Positions 15,246-22,224 of a stretch of 22,224 nt of DNA are shown piece after piece. Source of the stretch: Nitrospinota bacterium (lineage in GTDB: Bacteria; UBA8248); NCBI GenBank assembly GCA_003506735.1, contig DNYS01000134.1, forward strand, positions 3,953 to 26,176, in the 5' to 3' direction. Positions within the stretch are counted from its first letter, which is position 1. The number at the start of each line of letters is the position of its first letter. Under the pieces are notes generated by a model. The model saw only the letters and a program-made list of their open reading frames with translations. It ran no database searches and was not told where the DNA came from. The translations under genes and the position numbers were made by a program.

Positions 15246-16007
15246 ATGGCTCTGATTGAATTTGAAGTGAGGGACAAGCTGGCCTTTATCACGCTGAACC
15301 GGCCCGAGAAGATGAACGCCATCAACGAGGAGATGGTCGAATTGATGTTCGAAATCCTGGCCGAGGTTTCCAGGGACAAAGGCGTGCGAGCCTGCATCCT
15401 CACGGGCAACGGAAAGGCCTTTTCGAGCGGACACGACCTGACCTACTTCGCCGGCGAGCGAACCCAGGAAGCCCGGCCCGTCTCGGATCTCTACCAGGTC
15501 ATCCTCGAGTTGCCGAGGCCCTGTTTCGCCGCCATCAACGGAATTTGCCTGGCCGGCGGAGCGGGCATCGCACTATCCACCGATATCCGCCTCATGGCCG
15601 AGGGGGCCCGCCTCGGCTGGCCCCAGGTCAAGCGCGGGGTCTCCTCCGTGAGCGGGCCGTTTCTTTTGGCAAACCTCGTCCCGCGAAACATCGCCTACGA
15701 AATTCTTTTCACGGGGGAGTTCTTGAGCGCGGAGCGCGCCCTCGAGCTGGGGCTGGTCAACCGCGTGGTGCCCGAGGGGAGCGACATCCTCGAGGAGACC
15801 GAGGCCCTGGCCCGCCAGGTCATGAAAAACGCCCCGCTGGCCATCCAGGCTATAAAGGATTTCACCGTCCGCGCCCGACATTTGAGCAGCAGCGACGCCC
15901 TCCGGATGGGGGATCTGCTCTTCAAGAAATTCGTGGACAGCGAGGACGGCCAGGAGGGGCTGGCCGCATTTCTCGAAAAGCGCGAGCCGAACTGGAAAAA
16001 CAAATAG
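15246..16007 (+). CDS. Crotonase-superfamily protein, enoyl-CoA hydratase-like
   Basis: A 253-residue crotonase. The oxyanion-hole segments FSSGHDL (about 59-65) and LAGGAG (102-107) are intact, so CoA-thioester binding is expected. The two glutamates that catalyse hydration in rat mitochondrial hydratase (Glu144, Glu164) align with Gly107 and Gln127. True hydratase activity is therefore doubtful; isomerase, thioesterase, decarboxylase or C-C hydrolase chemistry are alternatives. ATG 15246 is chosen because AAAGGG lies about five bases before it; an upstream ATG at 15204 would add 14 poorly conserved residues. It is the last gene of the monooxygenase-ligase-crotonase series. Confidence 0.9.
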   Translation: MALIEFEVRDKLAFITLNRPEKMNAINEEMVELMFEILAEVSRDKGVRACILTGNGKAFSSGHDLTYFAGERTQEARPVSDLYQVILELPRPCFAAINGICLAGGAGIALSTDIRLMAEGARLGWPQVKRGVSSVSGPFLLANLVPRNIAYEILFTGEFLSAERALELGLVNRVVPEGSDILEETEALARQVMKNAPLAIQAIKDFTVRARHLSSSDALRMGDLLFKKFVDSEDGQEGLAAFLEKREPNWKNK

Positions 16008-16041
16008 GCGCGCCCGGCCACGGAGGGCCCTTTCGCCGCCG

Positions 16042-16070
16042 TTGACAGAATGTCCCGATCAGACCAATCT
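16042..16070 (+). promoter_or_regulatory. Possible tRNA-Ser(GCU) promoter
   Basis: A perfect -35 TTGACA (16042-16047) is followed after 17 bp by CAATCT (16065-16070), a weak -10 element. This would start transcription about 55 bp before the tRNA. Confidence 0.4.
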
Positions 16071-16133
16071 GTCCGGGAAATTCACGCCGCCCCCAACTGG
16101 CGGCCCCGGTTCAAAAATGGAATATCAATTCGC

Positions 16134-16223
16134 GGAGAGGTGGCCGAGTGGCTGAAGGCGCACGCCTGCTAAGCGTGTGAATGGGTGACTGTTCCGAGGG
16201 TTCGAATCCCTCCCTCTCCGCCA
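16134..16223 (+). tRNA. tRNA-Ser(GCU)
   Basis: The acceptor GGAGAGG pairs with CCTCTCC, followed by G and encoded CCA. The anticodon stem CACGC/GCGTG holds loop CTGCTAA with anticodon GCT. A long variable arm and GGTTCGAATCC T-arm identify a class II serine tRNA that reads AGC/AGU. Confidence 0.96.
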
Positions 16224-16288
16224 CCTTATCGTCCGGCATCGTTTTGGGTGCCGCTGTCCTTTTTCCGCGGTCCCCCGGGAGTTTGAAA

Positions 16289-17116
16289 ATGAGGTTTCTC
16301 CTCGCCATCGCCATGGCAGTGTTTTCCATCCAGCCCGCGCTGGCTCAAGAGATTAAAAATACCCGCGCCGGAAACCCGGTCGTCATCATGAAAACCAACT
16401 ACGGAGTCATCCATCTCGAACTCTTCAAGGATTCGGCCCCCAAAACGGTTGCGAATTTCATCGGGCTGGCCGAGGGAACCAAGGAGTTCACCGATTTCAG
16501 GACCGGGAAAAAAGTCAAGAAAAACTTTTTCGACGGGCTGATCTTCCACCGCGTGATCAAGGGATTCATGATCCAGGGGGGCGATCCCAAGGGCACCGGC
16601 ACCGGCGGGCCCGGATACCAGTTTGAAGACGAGATCGACGCCGCCCATCTGGGCCTGGGGAAACTCAAGGCCATTCCGGAAAGCGACAGGGCGCATCCAT
16701 ATCTCATGATACGCTCGCAGCGCGACTTCCAGCGAACGATTACTTTTCCGCTTCTTCGTTCGATGGGAGTCCGGAACCAGAAGGACGTCGATGACAGAAA
16801 AGATGAGATCAAACGAAAACTCAAGGCCCTCACCGTCAAAGACGTGTACGAATACAAGGGATACGTCTACTACAGCTCCCTCAATTCCCAACCCCCCGTC
16901 AAGGGGGTCATCGCCATGGCCAACTCCGGCCCGAACACGAACGGCTCCCAGTTTTTCATCAATCTAGGGGACACCCCCCATCTCACCGGAAAACACACGG
17001 TTTTCGGCAAAGTGGTCCAGGGCATGGACGTCGTCGAGCAGATCGGCGATGTCCCGGTAGGCCAGGGCTCCAAGCCCGTCAAAGGGGTCCGGATTATTTC
17101 GGTGCGGGTCCAATAA
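16289..17116 (+). CDS. Secreted cyclophilin-type peptidyl-prolyl isomerase with a large insertion
   Basis: A 275-residue protein starting at ATG 16289 (GGGAG upstream), with a signal peptide ending near ALAQ (residue 20). Cyclophilin core motifs are [27 protein letters not shown] (Arg88 and Gln97 match CypA Arg55 and Gln63), [14 protein letters not shown] and GKHTVFGKV (His236 matches His126). The CypA Trp121 position is not Trp. An extra ~85 residues between QFEDEID (about 117) and KGVIAMAN (about 205), rich in charged residues, are absent from ordinary bacterial cyclophilins. It probably folds or isomerises proline bonds in periplasmic proteins. It follows the tRNA and converges with recR with only six bases between the stop codons. 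Confidence 0.92.
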   Translation: MRFLLAIAMAVFSIQPALAQEIKNTRAGNPVVIMKTNYGVIHLELFKDSAPKTVANFIGLAEGTKEFTDFRTGKKVKKNFFDGLIFHRVIKGFMIQGGDPKGTGTGGPGYQFEDEIDAAHLGLGKLKAIPESDRAHPYLMIRSQRDFQRTITFPLLRSMGVRNQKDVDDRKDEIKRKLKALTVKDVYEYKGYVYYSSLNSQPPVKGVIAMANSGPNTNGSQFFINLGDTPHLTGKHTVFGKVVQGMDVVEQIGDVPVGQGSKPVKGVRIISVRVQ

Positions 17117-17122
17117 TACCGC

Positions 17123-17731
17123 CTAGAGCTCTCTCCGCCCTTCGATGGAGCGCATGAGGGTCAACTCATCGGCGTATTCGAGATGGCTGCCCATGGGAAG
17201 GCCCTGCGCGAGCTGGGTGACGCGGACGCCGAGTGGCTTAAGAATCTGGGCCAGGTAGAGCGAGGTGCCCTCTCCCGCCATGTTCGGGTTCAGTGCAAGG
17301 ATGACCTCGTTCACGCCATCCTCCTTGATGCGCTCCACCAGATCCCCGATGGTGAGATCCTCGGGGTTGACGCCGTCGAGAGGGGATATGACTCCCATCA
17401 GGACGTGAAAACGCCCGCGGAAACCGCCCGCGCGCTCGATGGCGAAAACGTCCGCGGGCTCCTGGACCACGCAGATGACCGACGGGTCTCTGACTCCGCA
17501 AACCGCACAATTCTCTCCTCCGGCTTCGCTCTCGACGAGGATGTGGCATTTTCGGCAAATCTTCACGCGCACGTGTATCGATTCGCATGAAGCCGCGATC
17601 TGAGAGGCCGCTTCCGGATCCTGGGTCAGGAGATGGAACACAATGCGCTGGGCCCCCTTGGGCCCGATGCCGGGGAGCCGCCGGAACGCATCGATGCACT
17701 CTTGAATCGCGGGAAACTGGTCCAGCGGCAC
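17123..17731 (-). CDS. recR: Recombination mediator RecR
   Basis: A 202-residue RecR of standard length. It has an N-terminal helix-hairpin-helix (LPGIGPKGAQR, about 19-29), a four-cysteine zinc finger (C59, C62, C75, C78) and a C-terminal TOPRIM domain (CVVQEPADVFAIE...; LALNPNMAGEGT). With RecO it loads RecA on SSB-coated single-stranded DNA in gap repair. The GTG start at 17731 has GGAGGG about eight bases upstream. It is the last gene of the dnaX-ybaB operon. Confidence 0.97.
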   Translation of the reverse strand: MPLDQFPAIQECIDAFRRLPGIGPKGAQRIVFHLLTQDPEAASQIAASCESIHVRVKICRKCHILVESEAGGENCAVCGVRDPSVICVVQEPADVFAIERAGGFRGRFHVLMGVISPLDGVNPEDLTIGDLVERIKEDGVNEVILALNPNMAGEGTSLYLAQILKPLGVRVTQLAQGLPMGSHLEYADELTLMRSIEGRREL

Positions 17732-17760
17732 GCACTACCCTCCGGCAGATTCGGGAATAA

Positions 17761-18039
17761 CTACCGTCCCATAAAATAAACAAGGGCCAAAAACGCCATC
17801 AGCGCCCCGGCGAGAAGGAGAGGTCCGGCTAAAGTCGCGCCGATGTCCGCCCGGTGGCCGCAGACGGGACACCGGTTAAAGCGGAACTCCTCACGCGGCC
17901 CCCGGTGGCCACACCTTTCACAAAGCCCCGTCACCAGATGCGCGCCGCAGGATGGGCAGAGCAGATCGGTTCCCGCGACCCGCGAGCCGCAGTTTCCGCA
18001 CCGCAGGCCGGAACCCGCGGCTGGTCCCGTGTGTGCCAT
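17761..18039 (-). CDS. Double zinc-ribbon protein with a C-terminal membrane helix
   Basis: A 92-residue protein. Two zinc-ribbon units are visible: CGNC with CPSC near residues 14-31, and CERC with CPVC near residues 40-60, eight cysteines in all. A single hydrophobic helix (about 68-89, AGPLLLAGALMAFLALVYF) ends the protein, so it is probably tail-anchored with the ribbons in the cytoplasm. It lies 12 bp after ybaB and 29 bp before recR, inside an operon that is usually uninterrupted. I do not recognise a characterised family. Confidence 0.75.
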   Translation of the reverse strand: MAHTGPAAGSGLRCGNCGSRVAGTDLLCPSCGAHLVTGLCERCGHRGPREEFRFNRCPVCGHRADIGATLAGPLLLAGALMAFLALVYFMGR

Positions 18040-18051
18040 CTGGCGACCGCC

Positions 18052-18369
18052 CTACATGAGCCCCGGGATATTCAATCCGCCCGTGATCTTTTTCATCTCC
18101 TCGGCTGCCAAATCGCGGCCTTTCCTGACGGCCTCGTTGCACGCGGCCCGCACGAGATCCTCGAGCATTTCGACATCTTCGGGATCGACGACTTCTTTTT
18201 CTATCTTCACCGAAACAATATCTCCCGCACCGTTCGCCGTGACCTTCACCATCCCGCCGCCGGCGGCCGCCTCGACGGTGCGCGAGGCCATCTCCTCCTG
18301 AATCTTCTCCATCTTGTCCTGCATCTGGCGCGCCTGCTTCATCAAATTTCCGAGTCCGCCTTTAAGCAT
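18052..18369 (-). CDS. ybaB: YbaB/EbfC-family nucleoid-associated protein
   Basis: A 105-residue protein matching the family from the N-terminus (GGLGNLMKQARQMQDKMEKI) through VKVTANGAGDIVSVKI to the end. It binds DNA as a homodimer and probably helps organise the nucleoid or assist recombination. Its ATG overlaps the dnaX stop as TAATG, indicating translational coupling. Confidence 0.95.
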   Translation of the reverse strand: MLKGGLGNLMKQARQMQDKMEKIQEEMASRTVEAAAGGGMVKVTANGAGDIVSVKIEKEVVDPEDVEMLEDLVRAACNEAVRKGRDLAAEEMKKITGGLNIPGLM

Positions 18370-20093
18370 TACCGATCTCCATGCGCTTGGCCGCCCTTGT
18401 CCCGGACGGGCCGGATATTCGATATTTGTCCGTTAAATAAGTCGATCACTTCCTGGATGAATTTTTCCTCGGACTCCCGCTTCCGCTTGCGCTCATCCTC
18501 CAGGGCGGGGTCCATCGCCTGGGGAGGGGGCGGCTCTTCCCGGGCGGAATCCTCCAGCACAACCTGGACGCTCCATGGCGCATTGGCGGCGAAATATTCC
18601 TCGAGCACGGGCAGTGCTTGCCGCGCCGTCTCGAACGCCTGGGCATGGCCGTTGTCCGCGGGAAGAGATATCTTGATGACCCTCTCGGTGGCCATATCCA
18701 CCCCCGCTTCCGTCAAAAGACCGCGCTGGGATGGGCGCAGGGATTTCAGCGCCTCCACCCAGATTTTCTCGGCCTCGCCCTGAGACCAGGGAGAGTGGAC
18801 CGCATGGGCGGCGGGAGCGCTCCCCTCCGGACCGGGATTCTCCCCTGGAGCGGCCGTGCCCGGCGCGGGCGGATTGAGCACTGCCCGGACCTCCGGGGCC
18901 TGGGCCGTTTTCCGGACGGGGCCGGGCACGGGCGGGGACGGGGGAGCGGATTCCTGGGATTCGAGCCGCTCGATCAATTGGCCCAAATCGGCGATGGCCT
19001 CTATCCGGCACATTCGGATGATGGCCAGTTCCAGCGCCATCCTGGGATGGATGGATGAGCGCAATTCAAATTCGCTGTTCTGGAGGAAGGAATAGGCCTG
19101 ATGCGCCTCGGCGAAGGAGATCATTTGGGCAAGTTCTTTTCTCTCTTCCATCTCGGCAGCGGTCAGGTTGAAGAGGTCTTCCGCGTCCCCGGCCGTCTGG
19201 ATGACCATGAGATCGCGCAGGTACTCCAAGAGGTTCCCGCAAAACAGGCGCAGATCGTGGCCCGCATCGAAAATGTTGTTCAACTCCCTCAACGCGGCGC
19301 GGGTATCGCGCTCGATGACGCCGGAAACGATATTCCGGTACACCTCGGAGGAGGGAACGCCGAGAACGCCCTCCACCTCCCGGGCCGTCAGGGGGCCTTC
19401 GCCCGAGAATGCGATGACCTGATCCAACAGGGACTGCGCATCCCGCATGCTCCCCTCGCCCATGCGGCCAAGCAAGCGAAGGGCATCCTCCTCTACTTTC
19501 AGGCCCTGCTCCTGAACGATCCGCGAGAGCTGCCCGGCGATGATGCCCGGGGCGATTCGCCGGAACTCGAACACCTGACACCGGCTCAGAATCGTCTCTG
19601 GCACCCGCTGCTGCTCGGTGGTGGCGAATATGAAAACCACGTGGGGCGGAGGCTCTTCGAGGGTCTTGAGAAGGGCATTGAAGGCGCCCTTCGAGAGCAT
19701 GTGCACCTCGTCGATGATAACCGTCTTATAGCGCCCGCGGGCGGGCCGGTAGCGCAACCCCTCGCGAAGCTCGCGCACGTTATCGACGCCCGTATAGGTC
19801 GCTCCGTCGATTTCCAGAACGTCCGGATGGGAGCCCCGGTTGACCTCCTCGCACGATGAACACTCGTTGCACGGCTCGGAGACGGGGCCGTCCGAGGACT
19901 CGCAATTGAGCGCCTTGGCGAGAATCCGGGCCGTCGTGGTTTTTCCGACCCCCCGGGTTCCGCTGAAAAGATACGCCGAGGCAACCCGCTTGGCTTTGAG
20001 CGCATTCGTAAGGGTCCGGCGGATATGCTCTTGCCCGATGAGATCATCGAACCGCTGAGGACGCCACTTTCGGGCGCTTCCGATGAAATTCAT
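18369..20093 (-). CDS. dnaX: DNA polymerase III subunit gamma/tau
   Basis: A 574-residue clamp-loader ATPase. It shows the P-loop GTRGVGKT (about 45-52), four zinc cysteines (C64, C75, C78, C81), the Walker B box DEVH (128-131), sensor-1 FATTE (156-160) and the LSRC arginine-finger region (169-172). After about residue 385 a Pro/Ala-rich linker leads to a C-terminal domain of tau type. It loads the sliding clamp and ties polymerase III together. No A-rich slippery heptamer for making gamma by frameshift was noticed. The ATG at 20093 has GAGAGG eight bases upstream. The SRP RNA gene lies just before it. Confidence 0.96.
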   Translation of the reverse strand: MNFIGSARKWRPQRFDDLIGQEHIRRTLTNALKAKRVASAYLFSGTRGVGKTTTARILAKALNCESSDGPVSEPCNECSSCEEVNRGSHPDVLEIDGATYTGVDNVRELREGLRYRPARGRYKTVIIDEVHMLSKGAFNALLKTLEEPPPHVVFIFATTEQQRVPETILSRCQVFEFRRIAPGIIAGQLSRIVQEQGLKVEEDALRLLGRMGEGSMRDAQSLLDQVIAFSGEGPLTAREVEGVLGVPSSEVYRNIVSGVIERDTRAALRELNNIFDAGHDLRLFCGNLLEYLRDLMVIQTAGDAEDLFNLTAAEMEERKELAQMISFAEAHQAYSFLQNSEFELRSSIHPRMALELAIIRMCRIEAIADLGQLIERLESQESAPPSPPVPGPVRKTAQAPEVRAVLNPPAPGTAAPGENPGPEGSAPAAHAVHSPWSQGEAEKIWVEALKSLRPSQRGLLTEAGVDMATERVIKISLPADNGHAQAFETARQALPVLEEYFAANAPWSVQVVLEDSAREEPPPPQAMDPALEDERKRKRESEEKFIQEVIDLFNGQISNIRPVRDKGGQAHGDR

Positions 20094-20162
20094 GCCGCGG
20101 ACCTCTCAACATCCCGTGGAGAGAAACCGGAAAATCGAAAAACGGGCAATGTGCATTCAAAG

Positions 20163-20299
<137 letters not shown>

Positions 20300-20445
20300 G
20301 AAACTTTGAATGGGGTTCAAATTTTGGCGCCGGCATCGGACACCCTGCGCTCCGTCCGGCCGCAAATGCATTCTAGCGCGGCCCCCTGGCTTTGGAAAGG
20401 GCCGATGGAAATTGCCCTCCAGAGCCGATCCGGAATCGAGGCAAA

Positions 20446-21303
20446 TTACCTGAGCAAGGTGACCATGACCACCCCGAACACGATCAGGCAGGCGCCGCCG
20501 GTGATACGGAGAGTGATTTTCTCCTTCCCGCCCAGCATCGTATGGGTCAAAAACAGGGCGAACAGCGGCGCCGACGCCAGAATGGGGCCGATCAGGGACA
20601 CCTGCCCCCCGCGCAGGGCGTAGAGGAGGCTGAACAGGGCGCCGACCATCGCCAGCCCCGCCAGAAGGAAATACCGCAGGGATTTGCGGTTGAACACACA
20701 AGCCTGCCCACGGGTGCCCGCCTTGAGAATGAACGGGGCCAACGCCGCCGCCGAAGCCGCCTGGAGAAATCCGCCGAACAAAAGCGAGTCCATCCCCATG
20801 AATCCGATTTTCCGGAGGTTGTGGGCCAAACCAAAGCAGATGGCCGACATGACCGGAAGCCATAGGTGGCGCACCTGATTCCGCAGGCTGCTGCCTCCCA
20901 TGAGGATCCACACGCCGCAGATAACGATAGCGATTCCGGCCCAAACGGAAGGGGCCGGCCTCTCCCCGAGGAGAAAGAAGGCAAAAAATGGGCCGAAGAA
21001 GGCATGGGAGATCACGATGGAGTTGGTCGGCGCCACCCCGATGTGAAAGATCGAACGGTACATGAACAAAAGAGAAAGCGCGGGCGAGGCAATTCCGGCG
21101 CCGATGAAAGCCATCCAATGCCAGGAGAGTTGAATCCTGGAAAAATCCACCACCGTCAGCGCGATCAGAAAGGCCGCGAAGTTGAATATCAAGACGACCA
21201 GACTGCCGGTGTGGGGGGTGCTCCCATCCATTCCCTGGCGCGTGAGCACCGAGGAGAGCGAAAAAAGAAACGCCGGAACAAGAGCGACCATCTCAAAGGG
21301 CAT
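20446..21303 (-). CDS. EamA-family (DMT superfamily) transporter
   Basis: A 285-residue integral membrane protein with about ten hydrophobic helices in two similar halves, each an EamA repeat. The first half includes NSIVISHAFFGPFFAFFLLGERP and the second SLIGPILASAPLFALFLT...GKEKIT, which carry the typical end-of-repeat Gly-Glu/Lys loop. These carriers export amino acids, drugs or other metabolites; the substrate is unknown. A GAGGAGGG ribosome-binding site lies slightly far from the ATG at 21303. It is 95 bp after the PPOX gene and could be cotranscribed with it. Confidence 0.88.
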   Translation of the reverse strand: MPFEMVALVPAFLFSLSSVLTRQGMDGSTPHTGSLVVLIFNFAAFLIALTVVDFSRIQLSWHWMAFIGAGIASPALSLLFMYRSIFHIGVAPTNSIVISHAFFGPFFAFFLLGERPAPSVWAGIAIVICGVWILMGGSSLRNQVRHLWLPVMSAICFGLAHNLRKIGFMGMDSLLFGGFLQAASAAALAPFILKAGTRGQACVFNRKSLRYFLLAGLAMVGALFSLLYALRGGQVSLIGPILASAPLFALFLTHTMLGGKEKITLRITGGACLIVFGVVMVTLLR

Positions 21304-21398
21304 CGAAAACCCGCCCTCCTCTATCCGCCCCCGGGGCGCAATTTTCCGCGCGGGGTTGGGATTACACCGGAATCATAAATGGAGTGATAAGGTGCCGT

Positions 21399-22016
21399 TC
21401 AATAAAGCCGGGTCGTATACCCTTCCTGGATGGCCTTGTCGGTTTCGCCGGCGTCTTCGATGCCGGCGATCTGGTCCTTGAATATCTGGCCCAGCGTCGG
21501 GAACGAACTTCTCTCGATATGCCTTTCACTGTCCCACAGATGGGAGCGCATCAGCGCCTTGGCGCAGTGCATGAACACCTCTTCGACCTCGACGATCAAT
21601 CCGGATTTCGGGCACTTGCCCCGGACCGACATCGGCTCAAGCAGTTCCTCGTCCACGGTCACACGGGCCTTCCCGTTGATGCGCAGGGTCTCGCTCATTC
21701 CCGGAACCAGGAACAACAAGCCGACGTTGGGGTTTTCCAAGATATTGGACATGGAATCTACGCGGTTGTTCCCCATCCGATCGGGGACGATGAGGGTGTT
21801 ATCGTCCACAACGGAGACAAACCCGGGCGCATCGCCCCTCGGAGAAGCGTCGGTGCCCCCCGGGCCGGATGTCGCCAATACGAAAAACGGGGAGACCGAA
21901 ATGAAATGCCGGCAGTGTTTGTCAAGCCTGTCCATCTGCTTTTTGGCGGCGCGCTCGTTGGGCTCGCCATAGTAGGCGTGCAAAGAATCCTGGCTGCGGA
22001 TCTCGCTCTGATTCAT
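21399..22016 (-). CDS. FMN-dependent PPOX-type flavoprotein (pyridoxamine 5'-phosphate oxidase family)
   Basis: A 205-residue split-barrel flavoprotein. The segments FFVLATSGPGGTDASPRGDAPGF and VPDRMGNNRVDSMSNILENP match the MSMEG_1061-like branch of the pyridoxamine 5'-phosphate oxidase family. Such proteins bind FMN or the deazaflavin F420, and often act as small-molecule reductases. The ATG at 22016 is chosen because GGAGGGGG lies five bases upstream and the preceding eight codons from GTG 22040 are unlike the family. A palindromic promoter-like site lies about 55 bp upstream. Confidence 0.87.
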   Translation of the reverse strand: MNQSEIRSQDSLHAYYGEPNERAAKKQMDRLDKHCRHFISVSPFFVLATSGPGGTDASPRGDAPGFVSVVDDNTLIVPDRMGNNRVDSMSNILENPNVGLLFLVPGMSETLRINGKARVTVDEELLEPMSVRGKCPKSGLIVEVEEVFMHCAKALMRSHLWDSERHIERSSFPTLGQIFKDQIAGIEDAGETDKAIQEGYTTRLY

Positions 22017-22070
22017 GAATCCCCCTCCCGCACAAACCAAACGAAACGAATAAAAGCCTGAAATATTTGA

Positions 22071-22083
22071 GAGTATTATACTC
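22071..22083 (-). promoter_or_regulatory. Palindrome containing a -10-like TATAAT
   Basis: GAGTAT-T-ATACTC is a perfect 13-bp palindrome. On the minus strand it contains TATAAT (22080-22075), suitably placed about 55 bp before the PPOX gene start. No good -35 hexamer is seen, so a repressor-overlapped or activator-dependent promoter is possible. Confidence 0.4.
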
Positions 22084-22224
22084 GATTTGGCTGCCGGGGG
22101 GAATACCGGAGGAGAGACGACGGAGAAATTCCGGGCCGGACGGATCCCTGATTAGTCGGCTTAAACCGGGGGAACTCGGAGAAGGAAGAAAAAACCCCAG
22201 CTCCCCCCCAGCGGGATAGCCCGC

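Overview
The window is about 60% GC. It carries bacterial housekeeping genes (serS, dnaX-ybaB-recR, SRP RNA, two tRNA-Ser genes with encoded CCA) among accessory metabolic and signalling genes. The mix of a multiheme cytochrome c, an SsuD-like flavin monooxygenase, an acyl-CoA ligase, a cysteine-dioxygenase-like cupin and a PPOX flavoprotein fits a free-living Gram-negative heterotroph of a deltaproteobacteria-like or Tectomicrobia-like lineage. That placement is a guess from gene content.

Layout. 1-1640 (+): an AhpD-like protein whose two redox cysteines are both replaced by in-frame UGA codons, followed by a TauE/SafE permease. 1800-3440 (-): a pentaheme cytochrome c and, upstream of it, a very short secreted peptide built from Asn-Pro-Cys repeats, with one extra base in its signal-peptide region. 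3859-4314 (+): a GNAT acetyltransferase. 4352-6784 (-): a signalling cluster of receiver-TPR, TPR and PilZ genes; the first has an internal UAG and the last an internal UGA. 6893-9036: a two-helix membrane protein (-), serS (+) and tRNA-Ser(UGA). 9173-12081: a racemase fragment, a cupin (+), an FkbM methyltransferase (-) and a frameshifted dienelactone hydrolase (-). 12396-16007 (+): a flavin monooxygenase, acyl-CoA ligase and crotonase series that looks like one catabolic operon. 16134-17116 (+): tRNA-Ser(GCU) and a secreted cyclophilin. 17123-20299 (-): SRP RNA, dnaX, ybaB, a zinc-ribbon membrane protein and recR. 20446-22016 (-): an EamA permease and a PPOX-family flavoprotein.

The strongest observation is at 178-777. 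The only two internal stops are UGA codons, and they fall exactly on the two cysteines of the AhpD CxxCxxxH motif, giving UxxUxxxH. A hairpin with a GGUC apical loop follows 16 nt after the second UGA, as in a bacterial SECIS element. This reads as a double-selenocysteine AhpD-family oxidoreductase. Other interrupted genes (PilZ, receiver-TPR, dienelactone hydrolase, the racemase fragment, the Cys-repeat peptide) lie between 3.2 and 12.1 kb and look more like gene decay or sequence error, although the PilZ UGA also has a hairpin at SECIS-like distance.
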